Shown here: positions 33,966 through 43,465 of the stretch, piece after piece
How positions within the stretch are numbered: the first letter of the stretch is position 1
Layout of the letters: each line of letters opens with the position of its first letter
DNA from: an archaeon
GTDB taxonomy: Archaea > Nanobdellota > Nanobdellia > SCGC-AAA011-G17 > GW2011-AR17
Direction: 5' to 3'
DNA: 64,000 bases
NCBI GenBank assembly: GCA_018692925.1
Contig: JABHLH010000014.1
Coordinates: 47,831 to 111,830, forward strand
The notes under the pieces: generated by a model
The model's input: only the letters and a program-made list of their open reading frames with translations
Told to the model about the DNA's origin: nothing
Database searches by the model: none
Made by a program: the position numbers and the translations under genes

Positions 33966-36284
33966 TTATTTTGCTGCTATTTGCTCAGCTTTTCTTCTCA
34001 GAGGACTATCTTGATTAAAAGAAGTATCTGGAATTAATGGACTTGGTTGTCTTCTATAAAAATAATTGCTTAATGTCCTTTGAATATTTCTTTTTTCAGA
34101 ATATTCTAATCTTCCTCTAAATTGAATTGGGTTTTCTGCTATTCTTTCAACAGGAAGCCTATAAGCTGCAACTAAACATCTTTTTTGATTTATGTATAAT
34201 CTTTCATCTAATAGACCTACAATATCATACATTTGTTCTACTATCATTTCTGGACTTAAAGGCATGTTTTCTCCTCGAGCTTGCTCTTCTGCCATAATGT
34301 CTGCATAAGGTGAAAATGGTGCAGCATTAATTGACATGAATGTTATAAATCTTGGTTGAACAGTATTTAGTAATTTTGCTGTCTGAACAACATGGTCTTC
34401 ATAATGTTTTAATCCACCAAGACCAGTCATAATCATTGTTGAAATTTGAATCTTACTTTGAACAGCTTTTTTTCCAGCTTTTTCCATTCTGTCATAATTT
34501 ATATTCTTGTTTACATATTGAAGAACTTGATCTGAACCAGTTTCAATACCCCAGAAAAGCATATTTAATCCGTGCTCATAAAGAGTATTCATTTCCTTAA
34601 TTGATTTTTTCTCTATACCTTCAGTTCTTGTGAAAGCAGCAATTCTTCTTATATTATTTCTATTATAAGGTGTATATTGTTGATTATCGAAAGTACTTCT
34701 AGCAGCATCAACATATTGTAATAATTTATCTGTTGGCATTGCAAAAATATCACCACCACCTAGAAAAAGTCTTTGAATATTTCCAAGATCCCCATCTAAT
34801 TTTTTTCTAACCTCTGCAATATGTTCTTGAAATGCTTGAAATCTTTTTATGTGGAATCTTGCTTGACCATATTCAGTACAGTATGTACACTTTGCATATT
34901 GACAACCATTTCCTACTTCAAGTTTTAATACTCTATGTAGTTCTTCTGATGGAGGTGAAAAAGGTTCTGCAGTATATATATCTCTATCGTGATATAATAA
35001 AGCTCTATCAAAAGAAAATTTAACTCCTAGTTTACCGCCGTCTCTTTTTTCTCTATTTATCCAAGAGTCAACAGTTTTTAGTAAAATTTCTCCAGTTATA
35101 TCCTCTAACTCATTTGTTTGTTCTGCTTTTCTAAAAACAACACTATATTCTTTTTTTAATAAAATTGATAAAGTATCCATTTGTTCTTTTGCTTTATCGT
35201 AATTATTTTCTAAAGCTAATCTTGTTGCTTCTAATACAATCTCTTTTAATTTTTCTTCATTAAAATTTTCAGTTTTATAATCTATTTTTTCATTTGCTTT
35301 ATGAGTAATAGATCTAACTGCTAGTACTATTAATTTTTCATATGGAATATTTACTTCATCTGGAAAATCTGGAATTTCATAATCAAAATTGTTATCAGCA
35401 AGAATATCTTCTAGTTGATGATTAGAGAGAGAATATTTCTTTTTTAATATTTTTGTTACTTCCTTTTTTTCATGATCATGATCAAAATTTATTCTATTTT
35501 TAGCCGAATCTATACTTAATTCTAAAATTAAATTTTCAATACCTTTTCTTAAATCTGTTTCACCAGTTGTTGTTAATGTATCATAAAATCTATTTTTTCC
35601 AGTTTGTTTAAGTTCATCTGGGTGAAAGTTCCAAAGAGTATTTTCAAATATAAGGACATATTTTTCCTCTGTAGGAGACGCAATTAGCTCACCTTCAGTT
35701 CCTAAACTATAATCTTCTTCATTACCACCATAATAATATACTTCTTCTAATGGATCATCAAAATCAAATCCTTCAAAACCAGTAATTTCAAGAATGTCAC
35801 CTAATTTTAAATCTGCTCTAATTGGTGTTGAAATGCTTTCGTATACTTTAGTTACTAATTGAGTTCTATATGTATCTAGATCTGTAAAATCTATATTTGG
35901 AATCTGGTCAAGATTGATATCAATTCTTTTTGCTAATTTTGAGAATGCATTATTAATATCTTTTTCATCAGTTGTTGGATTTTCTAATTCTAATTTTCTT
36001 TTTTCTTCAATTTCATTAAGTTTTATTTCTAGTTGAGAAAAATCTCCTTTAATTTCTTCTTTTACTGCATTTAAAATATCAGTTTTAGATGGTAATGTGG
36101 AAAGAAATTGTTCATAATCATCTTTATTATGAATACCTTTAATATTTTGACGTGCTGTTTTTATTATTTCTGCATCTTTTATTTGTGAAGATAATAATGC
36201 TAGTTGGTCCTCTGCTGAGAGTTGATAAATTGTTGCAAATAAGTTTGTAAAAACTTCTTCTTCTGTAGCTTTTATTTGTTTCAT
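33966..36284 (-). CDS. Radical SAM protein, last gene of the Ubl cluster
   Basis: 772 aa. About 450 N-terminal residues are mostly helical and unassigned. The radical SAM core then starts with CQYAKCTYC (CX4CX2C, a spacing known in Elp3- and COG1032-type enzymes), followed by GGGDIFAMP, ETGSDQVL and a Tyr/Arg-rich tail. There is no visible B12 domain. It starts 4 nt after the 840-aa gene, so it is a true operon member. A role in radical modification or sulfur insertion linked to the modifier is inference. Confidence 0.8.
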   Translation of the reverse strand: MKQIKATEEEVFTNLFATIYQLSAEDQLALLSSQIKDAEIIKTARQNIKGIHNKDDYEQFLSTLPSKTDILNAVKEEIKGDFSQLEIKLNEIEEKRKLELENPTTDEKDINNAFSKLAKRIDINLDQIPNIDFTDLDTYRTQLVTKVYESISTPIRADLKLGDILEITGFEGFDFDDPLEEVYYYGGNEEDYSLGTEGELIASPTEEKYVLIFENTLWNFHPDELKQTGKNRFYDTLTTTGETDLRKGIENLILELSIDSAKNRINFDHDHEKKEVTKILKKKYSLSNHQLEDILADNNFDYEIPDFPDEVNIPYEKLIVLAVRSITHKANEKIDYKTENFNEEKLKEIVLEATRLALENNYDKAKEQMDTLSILLKKEYSVVFRKAEQTNELEDITGEILLKTVDSWINREKRDGGKLGVKFSFDRALLYHDRDIYTAEPFSPPSEELHRVLKLEVGNGCQYAKCTYCTEYGQARFHIKRFQAFQEHIAEVRKKLDGDLGNIQRLFLGGGDIFAMPTDKLLQYVDAARSTFDNQQYTPYNRNNIRRIAAFTRTEGIEKKSIKEMNTLYEHGLNMLFWGIETGSDQVLQYVNKNINYDRMEKAGKKAVQSKIQISTMIMTGLGGLKHYEDHVVQTAKLLNTVQPRFITFMSINAAPFSPYADIMAEEQARGENMPLSPEMIVEQMYDIVGLLDERLYINQKRCLVAAYRLPVERIAENPIQFRGRLEYSEKRNIQRTLSNYFYRRQPSPLIPDTSFNQDSPLRRKAEQIAAK

Positions 36285-36288
36285 TTTT

Positions 36289-38811
36289 TTAGTTATTTAA
36301 TATGTCTATAACATATTGTCTTTCTCCTAAACTTTCTGTAAACTCTTGACTAATTTTTTCTTTAGAAATTCCAAGTGATAATAATGTTGTTATATAATCT
36401 CGAGTTTTTGTAATTATTTTTTTTCTCTTATCATTTATGATTTGGTCATATTCTTCAAGAACTGTTTCAAGATCGCCATTTATTTGCTCTTTTATTTCTT
36501 CTATAGCTTGGACATAATTTTCAGGATATTCAACCAGTTCTAAATTTCTCATATATGATCTGCCATTTTTCCCATCACCATATTTTATTCTCATAATTGG
36601 ATCAGTTCCTTCAGGTTCTGAGACTATAGTTATAGGGCCATATTTATTATAAGGTTCATTTCCAGTACCGATTTTATGTCTTACTAGATCTCCTTCTTTT
36701 AATTTAATATTAGGGAGATCAAAAGCTGGAACCATAGGAGTAACATCAAAAGTTACACCTCTTAGATTACCATTAATATTTAGAATGTGGTTACCATGTT
36801 CATTTTTCTCATAATATCTAACAATAGTACCTTTTGGATATTCTCTATTATAATCTTCTTCTAAGATAACTAAAGTACCTTTAGGAATTTTTACTTTTGC
36901 TAAAGTCTTTTTTATGAATCCTGCTTCTTCATAAAGATGAGGAATAATTCTATCAAATATATTCTTTCTAAAGTTGTCAAATTTGTTTGCATCAAGATCG
37001 TTTATTTTTAATTCTTTTAAATCTACTTTTAATTCTAATTTGTCTACTAATTTTTCAACAAGTCCTAATGCTAATTTGGAATAATTTATTTGTTCTTCAT
37101 AGGATATTAATTCTGAAAAGAGATTTTTACGAGGAACATATTGATTAATTTCTCTATCATTTATACTTATTTCTCCAAGATTTGATCTTAAAAAGAAACT
37201 GATTATACTTTCTTCTAAATCCATTGACCTTAAATCAGAAATAACTCTTTGAATAGTTGTTTTTTTATTTGTTTTTGCATTCTCAAATTTGGATTCTTCT
37301 TCTTGAATTATTCTTTCTAGTTGAGTTTTAATTTGTTCTGGATTTATTCCATCTGTTTCTTCTTCTGTTTCTTCTTCTGTTTCTTCTTCTGTTTTTATAT
37401 ATTCAATTTCACTTTCTTCTAAATGCCATCTTTTACCATTATTTAATCTTGCAATAATATGATTTCCTCTTTTTTCAATTATTTCTCCAGTTGTGCCTAT
37501 AGCAACTTCATTAATGTGGCCACCGTGCATATATGCTCTTCCATTTTCTCCTTTTCCTGCTTTTATTATTTTAATTTGTTCACCTGTACCATGTATATTA
37601 ATTGCTTCAAGTAGTTCTAAATCTTTTAAATCTATTTTAGTGTAACTTGCATAATTTTTCCTTGGTCTTGGACAAAAATCTAAATCATAATCAAGGTAAC
37701 CAGTTGTTCCAATAGGAAATCCTTTAACCTTTATTTTGGTTCTTACATAATTCTTTTTTCCAGGAGTTTTTTCTTCTGAAGGTTTATAAAAACGATTTAA
37801 GGAAAGAATTTCATCTTTTAACCAATTAAATCCTCTATCGCTTCGAATTCTTCTCTCTTCACTATGAAAAAAGAATAAACCTAATTCTTCTTCTATTTTT
37901 TTAACAGTAGAATTTCTTAAATCACTATATGTAGAACCTACTTCATGATAAATTTTTAATTCTTCAGAAATCATTAATGCAATACCTAATCTAGATCTGT
38001 AAATATTTTGATATTTACTTAAAATGGTATCAAAATCTTCTTCTTTAAAATTAGGATCATTGTGAATAGCTAATGCAACTAAAGATTGTTCCATTAATTC
38101 TTTTGGTTCTAAATCTGCTGAATGTATTTTTGAAGATAAATATGGACTAACTGTTTTTTTCACATCAACAGCGAAATTTAATTTTGCTAATTCTTCAAGA
38201 GTAGTTATTTTTTCTAAATTTATTAAATCATTAGGAATTACTTCTTCTAAAACCTTTGAAGCTAATAATGTTTCTGGATCTAATCCAATATAATCAAAAG
38301 GTAATTCTCTTGGATGTGGATCTGGTACTGCAATAAATTCTGGTTCTTCTTCTGTAATTCCAGTATCTTGAATTTCAGGTAATTCAAATGAAATCATTTT
38401 ATGAAGTCTTTCTGCAAATGCTTTTCCTGTTATTTCTAAATATTTTTCTAAAGATTCAACTTTCTTAATTAATTGTGGGGAATTATTTTCTAAAGCAGAT
38501 TGAGTTAAAATTAATGAGACAGTTTCGGAAGGATTTATTCCATGAGAATAAAAATTACTAACATATACATTTGCAATTTCTTGAGAAGGTGAGAGATGAT
38601 TTAATAATGTGGATGTAATTGGATCTATTCCATTATCTAATTCTAGTTCTATTCTTCTAGGTTTTACAAATCTTGAAACTCTATGAGTATTTGTTGTTGC
38701 TTGAGGAGTCCAATCTAGATGTTCTTCTACTACTTCTTCTTCTAATGAAGCTTCTAATAATGCATCTAAATCAAAATCATCTTCATCATCATACATTTCA
38801 TCTTTTGTCAT
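36289..38811 (-). CDS. Large protein with SH3-like repeats, Ubl cluster
   Basis: 840 aa, no clear family. The N terminus is acidic (YDDEDDFDLDALLEASLEEE). The middle and C terminus hold SH3/KOW-like barrel segments, two of which share a GxGxNGRxYM core (GKGENGRAYMHGG, GDGKNGRSYMRNL) followed by strand-rich stretches with glycine turns. Such barrels occur in E3-like and substrate-binding proteins. There is no RING-like cysteine cluster. A scaffold or substrate-recognition role is inference. Confidence 0.65.
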   Translation of the reverse strand: MTKDEMYDDEDDFDLDALLEASLEEEVVEEHLDWTPQATTNTHRVSRFVKPRRIELELDNGIDPITSTLLNHLSPSQEIANVYVSNFYSHGINPSETVSLILTQSALENNSPQLIKKVESLEKYLEITGKAFAERLHKMISFELPEIQDTGITEEEPEFIAVPDPHPRELPFDYIGLDPETLLASKVLEEVIPNDLINLEKITTLEELAKLNFAVDVKKTVSPYLSSKIHSADLEPKELMEQSLVALAIHNDPNFKEEDFDTILSKYQNIYRSRLGIALMISEELKIYHEVGSTYSDLRNSTVKKIEEELGLFFFHSEERRIRSDRGFNWLKDEILSLNRFYKPSEEKTPGKKNYVRTKIKVKGFPIGTTGYLDYDLDFCPRPRKNYASYTKIDLKDLELLEAINIHGTGEQIKIIKAGKGENGRAYMHGGHINEVAIGTTGEIIEKRGNHIIARLNNGKRWHLEESEIEYIKTEEETEEETEEETDGINPEQIKTQLERIIQEEESKFENAKTNKKTTIQRVISDLRSMDLEESIISFFLRSNLGEISINDREINQYVPRKNLFSELISYEEQINYSKLALGLVEKLVDKLELKVDLKELKINDLDANKFDNFRKNIFDRIIPHLYEEAGFIKKTLAKVKIPKGTLVILEEDYNREYPKGTIVRYYEKNEHGNHILNINGNLRGVTFDVTPMVPAFDLPNIKLKEGDLVRHKIGTGNEPYNKYGPITIVSEPEGTDPIMRIKYGDGKNGRSYMRNLELVEYPENYVQAIEEIKEQINGDLETVLEEYDQIINDKRKKIITKTRDYITTLLSLGISKEKISQEFTESLGERQYVIDILNN

Positions 38812-38820
38812 TTGTTTCTC

Positions 38821-40281
38821 CTAATCTGTTGTTTCAGTAGTTGCAGCAAAAGCCTTAACTTGTTCATCGGTTACAATTAAATCTGGTACTGGTTTTGAAT
38901 AACAATCACAAGTATCTTTTAATGGATTTGTTCCAAATCTTTTTGATAAATCTGATCTATAAGTTTGTTCACCATTGAAAGGTTCACCAAATTTTTCAGA
39001 TTCAAAAATAGTATAAGTATCTAATACTGCGCATACAGCTGCAATTGCATTACTCATTACAACTGAAGGATTGGGATTTAATGCACAACTTGCTCTTCTA
39101 ATCATTTCTTCTCTTCTACCCTCTTCATAAATATTAAATAAGTGATCCATACATTGTGTTTTTCCTTCTAAATGAACATCCCATCTTGCACTATTTGGTA
39201 ATGCTCCTGCACTGATCAAAGGTGTTTTTGTATTAATTCCGTAAGCTGAATTTACTGCTCTTGTATACCTATTGTCAACAAAATCAAAAACTAAATCATA
39301 TTTTTCTTCAGTTGTAAAACCAGGTAAGATTTTTTGATTGAATCCAGTTGATGCAGTTTTTCCATGACTCATTGCTAGAATTTTTTCTGCAATATGTAAT
39401 GCTTTTTCTTTATCTACACCATCATAAGCTAAAACTTGTCTGTTAATATTGTGAGATTCAAAAATATCGTAATCAAAAACATCTAATCTTTCAAAACCCA
39501 TCATTGAAGCAGCAATTGCACCCCAACATCCTAAAGCTCCTCCACCTAAGAAAGCAACTTTTAATTTGGAATAAATTTCGGAATCAGGTCTTTCTAATTC
39601 TTCACCTTTTTCAGGGAAACCAAATCTATAGCCAGAACCTAATCTGTACCTAATTGGATTTTTTAAGAAGTTTTGATCTTTGAAAATTAATTTTTTTACT
39701 TCTTCTGTAATAATACCAGATAAAGCTAATGCCATTAATGGATCCTGTTCTTGAGCTTCGAAGTTAGGCATTAAAAAATGTGGGTTGTTTGTATTTGGAT
39801 CACATAATATCAATTTTGTGTAAGCCCATTTTGAAGATGTGCTTAAAACAGGAATATTTTTTTCTCTTCCATAAGCAATAGCTAACTGTTTTGAAGAAAT
39901 TGAATTAGTTGCATCAATAATAACATCAGTACCTTTTAGAGCTAATTGATCTAATCTTGATTCAAGATCAGTTGCATAGCCTTCAACATTGATTTGTCTA
40001 TTAATTTGAGATAATAAGCCTGGAAGTGATTTTGCTTTTGGACCTTTTGCAAATGGCATATCTAAGAAAAGTTCATTTTCTTTTGCATCTTGACCATCAA
40101 TTAAAACAATATTTCCAACACCAAGTGATGCTAGACATAAAGAAGCATAAATTCCCTGAGGACCTAAACCAATTACTGCAACTCTTGCATTATTTAATTT
40201 AGCTTGACCGTCGTCTCCCCATAAAAGAGTTTGCCTTTTATAACGATCTTCCTCAATAATTATTGTTTCTTCTTTTGTCAT
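38821..40281 (-). CDS. Tandem-domain E1-like (ThiF/Uba-type) activating enzyme
   Basis: 486 aa with two Rossmann units. Unit 1 (about residues 14-200) starts RYKRQTLLWGDDGQAKL, has GLGPQG, but lacks the active DxD...NRQ. Unit 2 (about 238-430) has GGGALG and FDYDIFESHNINRQ, the ATP/adenylation signature. Candidate thioester or zinc cysteines are C377 and C399, plus CDC near the end. An inactive plus active pair resembles eukaryotic-type E1. It adenylates the modifier's C-terminal glycine by family analogy. It lies 1 nt from the JAMM gene. Confidence 0.88.
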   Translation of the reverse strand: MTKEETIIIEEDRYKRQTLLWGDDGQAKLNNARVAVIGLGPQGIYASLCLASLGVGNIVLIDGQDAKENELFLDMPFAKGPKAKSLPGLLSQINRQINVEGYATDLESRLDQLALKGTDVIIDATNSISSKQLAIAYGREKNIPVLSTSSKWAYTKLILCDPNTNNPHFLMPNFEAQEQDPLMALALSGIITEEVKKLIFKDQNFLKNPIRYRLGSGYRFGFPEKGEELERPDSEIYSKLKVAFLGGGALGCWGAIAASMMGFERLDVFDYDIFESHNINRQVLAYDGVDKEKALHIAEKILAMSHGKTASTGFNQKILPGFTTEEKYDLVFDFVDNRYTRAVNSAYGINTKTPLISAGALPNSARWDVHLEGKTQCMDHLFNIYEEGRREEMIRRASCALNPNPSVVMSNAIAAVCAVLDTYTIFESEKFGEPFNGEQTYRSDLSKRFGTNPLKDTCDCYSKPVPDLIVTDEQVKAFAATTETTD

Positions 40282-40282
40282 T

Positions 40283-42049
40283 TTATTTTTTTGGAGCCTT
40301 ATATGTATTCAATACACTTTCTGCATAGGTTTCTAAAAGTTTATTTTGTGCACCTATTTGTGCATGAGAAAATCGCAACATAAAATCTATTGTTTCAGCA
40401 TGATCTACGTCCCATTCTAATAATTCATTTCGAATATTTTTTACTGCATTTCCTAATCTATAGTCCAAATTTATTAAATGAGCTTCAACAATTTGTAAGT
40501 TATCTGGAAGAATTTCTCCAACAATTTCAATAGAAGTTCTAAGACCTAATGGATCATATTCTTGTCTACCTTTATGCCAGGTACTTGCTGGGTGTGAACA
40601 TAAAGTTTTTGAAAGTTCTTGCATGAAAGTTGAATATTCACAAAATGTTTGTCTATGTTTAGTCATGTACATTTGTGCTGCAAGAGTAAACATTGTTGCT
40701 ATCTCTGTATATCTATAAACTGCATTAGAAATTTTATCTTCAGTTATTAATTTTTTTGATGGTGCTGATCTAACACTAGAACCTGTAGTTAGTGATTCAA
40801 GTAAATCTGAATCTCCCTCATCAACTTCTTCATTTTGTGTTTGTATTAATTCAAGACGTTTACTTAAAGATAAAGCTGTGTAATAATTTGTTGTTATAGC
40901 ACCAGGATTTTGCCAATTACCCCATGCAGTATTTGTTCCATAAGCTGTTGCTGGAATTGCTGCATTACTTGCTGTTGCTGCAGGTTTTCGAAGTGCTCTT
41001 CTAACTGCTTTTCCTGCTTTTTTAACAAATCTTTCTGGAAAAATAACTCTTGCTGAAATTAAATCTTCAATTTCTTCATAAGTAGGTATATTTATTCCAT
41101 GTTCAATTACTCTAATAGGAATATTTTCAAAGGAATCATAATTTTTTTTACCTGAAAAAGCAAATTTTTCTTCTGCTCCAATTTTAATATAAGGAAATCC
41201 TCCACCATTATTGAAAACTATACTTACACCATAATTAATTAATCTTGGTTCAAAAGTTTGTTGATCAATTAAATCTAAAATCTGAGCTAAAAATTCTGCT
41301 TTGTTGAAAGCATTTGGGTCAGGATTTATATCAAAATGTTGTAATGCTGAAAAAAATGCTTCATCATGTGGATAAATAAATCTTTGAATTGCATCTGAGA
41401 GTTCATCTCCTTTTAGACAAAGTTGATCTTCACCATATTCTTTTCTAATTCTATCTTCAATAAAACTATAGGGTGATTCAAAAATTTGTCTAGTAGTTTT
41501 TGCCATTTTACTAGTAAGCTTAACTAACTCTTTATCATCTTGTGGTGAATGATGTAAGCCTCCATTTTTTGATGGATGTATGTGAAACATAGCAGCTAAT
41601 CTTTGATGAGTATTATTTTTTTCATTTCTTGCTTTTAATTCTCTTGCAGCAAAATCATATTGTTCTGCAATTAAAATTGCACCTGTAGTAACATGAAGTT
41701 TTCTTGGAACAATAAAATCTCTAAAATTGGTTATATCATCTCTTTCAGCAACAAAAAAACCACCTACTTCTAATGCTCTGCCATATAGTGCACCTTTTTT
41801 ATCTTGTTCTTGAACAAGAGGTCCAATCCTCTGACCTAATTTAATTGCTCTATCTGTTATTGTAAATTCTTTTGGAAGTAAATCAGCTAATCTTAAAATT
41901 TCTTCTCTTGTTTCTTCTTCTTCTTCATCACCTAATAAAGATCCTAGTAATTCATCTCCAAAATCATCATCATCGTATCCACCAGAAGCTGGACCATTTA
42001 TTGGGCAAGTTCCGTCTGGGCAATCTTTATTATCATTATCTTTATTCAT
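40283..42049 (-). CDS. JAMM (JAB/MPN) metalloprotease-like protein
   Basis: 588 aa. The JAMM zinc signature is complete: Glu in ALEVGGFFV, then FHIHP, then HSPQDD, i.e. E94, H156-x-H158, S168 and D171. The His-to-Ser interval is two residues longer than usual. Such enzymes remove or mature ubiquitin-like proteins. An acidic N-terminal segment (YDDDDFGDELLGSLLGDEEEE) and a C-terminal helical half of unknown function flank it. It is placed between E1 and E2, as in prokaryotic E1-E2-JAB loci. Confidence 0.87.
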   Translation of the reverse strand: MNKDNDNKDCPDGTCPINGPASGGYDDDDFGDELLGSLLGDEEEEETREEILRLADLLPKEFTITDRAIKLGQRIGPLVQEQDKKGALYGRALEVGGFFVAERDDITNFRDFIVPRKLHVTTGAILIAEQYDFAARELKARNEKNNTHQRLAAMFHIHPSKNGGLHHSPQDDKELVKLTSKMAKTTRQIFESPYSFIEDRIRKEYGEDQLCLKGDELSDAIQRFIYPHDEAFFSALQHFDINPDPNAFNKAEFLAQILDLIDQQTFEPRLINYGVSIVFNNGGGFPYIKIGAEEKFAFSGKKNYDSFENIPIRVIEHGINIPTYEEIEDLISARVIFPERFVKKAGKAVRRALRKPAATASNAAIPATAYGTNTAWGNWQNPGAITTNYYTALSLSKRLELIQTQNEEVDEGDSDLLESLTTGSSVRSAPSKKLITEDKISNAVYRYTEIATMFTLAAQMYMTKHRQTFCEYSTFMQELSKTLCSHPASTWHKGRQEYDPLGLRTSIEIVGEILPDNLQIVEAHLINLDYRLGNAVKNIRNELLEWDVDHAETIDFMLRFSHAQIGAQNKLLETYAESVLNTYKAPKK

Positions 42050-42051
42050 TT

Positions 42052-43461
42052 TTATTCTTCTCCAGTATATCCTCTTTCTACTACTTCAACAATCATGTAA
42101 CCTTGTTCATGTGCTTGTTTTCTTGTTAGTGATCTTTCATTACCACCAAGTATATCATCTACAGGATCACCAAAAAATCTATGGTTTGGTCCAGGGTGAC
42201 TCTTTAAACTTCCAGGATTTAATGGTTCCATTAAAGCTGTTGCAGCATCACTAATTTTTCTTACTAAATCTATTTTTGTGTGACCATAATCTCCAGAATC
42301 TCTACTTAAATTACAAATACTAGAATTTCCACTTGTTCTATTTCTTAAACAAGGATGGTGTTCTCTAGGTTCAACAATAATTGGACTATCAGAAGAATAT
42401 ATTTGTCCTCTACTCCAATTAAGTCTTATTGCTACTTTTGTTGAATCATAAGGCCAAAACCTATTAACATCTCTACTATCTTGAGTTGCAAACTTTGGAA
42501 CTTGAGTGTAAACATATAAATCCCCACTTTTTATAAAAAATCCACATAAATTATCTAAATTTAATTCATCTAATTCTGCTAATTTTCTCATATATTGTTT
42601 TGAAGCATCTTTTTCTCTTTTTCTATTATTGATTTCATCAAATGCTGTTTGAGTTCTTTCTAATGCAGCAATTCTCCAAATATTTTTTCTTTTATCTAAT
42701 AATCTTTCTGATAAATCACTCACATGCATATCTGCTCTAGCATGCATCCTATAACTTTCATTATTAACATGGATTATACTTTCGTCTTCTTTGGGATTCT
42801 CAATTTTTATTAAGGAATAAACTAAATTGTTTGAAATAAATAGAGGTGTATCAATAGAGAACTCATAAAGAGAACCTACATGTTCATTATAATCAAAACC
42901 AATCTCAGATTCTAGATTATTTTTTTCTTCTCTTAAAAGAGATAATCTCATTTCCTCAGCTAAATTTATTTCTTCCTCATTACCTTCGACTTCACCAAAA
43001 CGACTTTTTAATATTTCTTGGATCTCTTTTTTTGCTCTTTCTTGAGGTGTAATTTCATCTACTAAATCATCATCATCAGAAATTAATGAAAGTAATAAAT
43101 TATCATCATCATCATATTTTTTACTTAATAAGAAAGGTAAAAGTTCTGACATTGCATAATCTAATGATTTTAATCTTGATCCCTCTCTATCAATTTCATC
43201 TTGTCTTTTTATTTTTTGATCAATTCTAGCTTTAATATATTCTGTACAATAAGTTTCAATTCTTTCAGTTTGTAATTTTTCACTTAAGTTTTCTAATTCT
43301 AAAAAAGTTAAAGAAGGAATTAAATCAAATCTAATTCCACCAGTTCTTAAAAAATCTGGATTTGTATTAGTTTCTGCAAGACTATATGCTCTTCCATCTA
43401 ATAAAATAAATGAAGCCTGCCTTTCAGCAAGCATATCCAAAAAGCTTTCTAGTCCTGACAT
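42052..43461 (-). CDS. E2-like (UBC-fold) conjugating enzyme
   Basis: 469 aa. Near residue 369 comes HPCLRNRTSGNSSICNL, which matches the E2 pattern HPN...G.ICL, placing the candidate catalytic cysteine at about C383. It is followed by a helix KIDLVRKISDAATALMEPLNP like the E2 helix after the active site (SKVLLSICSLLCDPNP in UbcH5). The strand region VAIRLNWSRGQIYSSDSP precedes it. The first 350 residues are helical and carry the acidic motif YDDDDNLLLSLISDDDD. Assignment is by motif; a structure prediction should decide. Confidence 0.72.
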   Translation of the reverse strand: MSGLESFLDMLAERQASFILLDGRAYSLAETNTNPDFLRTGGIRFDLIPSLTFLELENLSEKLQTERIETYCTEYIKARIDQKIKRQDEIDREGSRLKSLDYAMSELLPFLLSKKYDDDDNLLLSLISDDDDLVDEITPQERAKKEIQEILKSRFGEVEGNEEEINLAEEMRLSLLREEKNNLESEIGFDYNEHVGSLYEFSIDTPLFISNNLVYSLIKIENPKEDESIIHVNNESYRMHARADMHVSDLSERLLDKRKNIWRIAALERTQTAFDEINNRKREKDASKQYMRKLAELDELNLDNLCGFFIKSGDLYVYTQVPKFATQDSRDVNRFWPYDSTKVAIRLNWSRGQIYSSDSPIIVEPREHHPCLRNRTSGNSSICNLSRDSGDYGHTKIDLVRKISDAATALMEPLNPGSLKSHPGPNHRFFGDPVDDILGGNERSLTRKQAHEQGYMIVEVVERGYTGEE

Positions 43462-43465
43462 GTTT

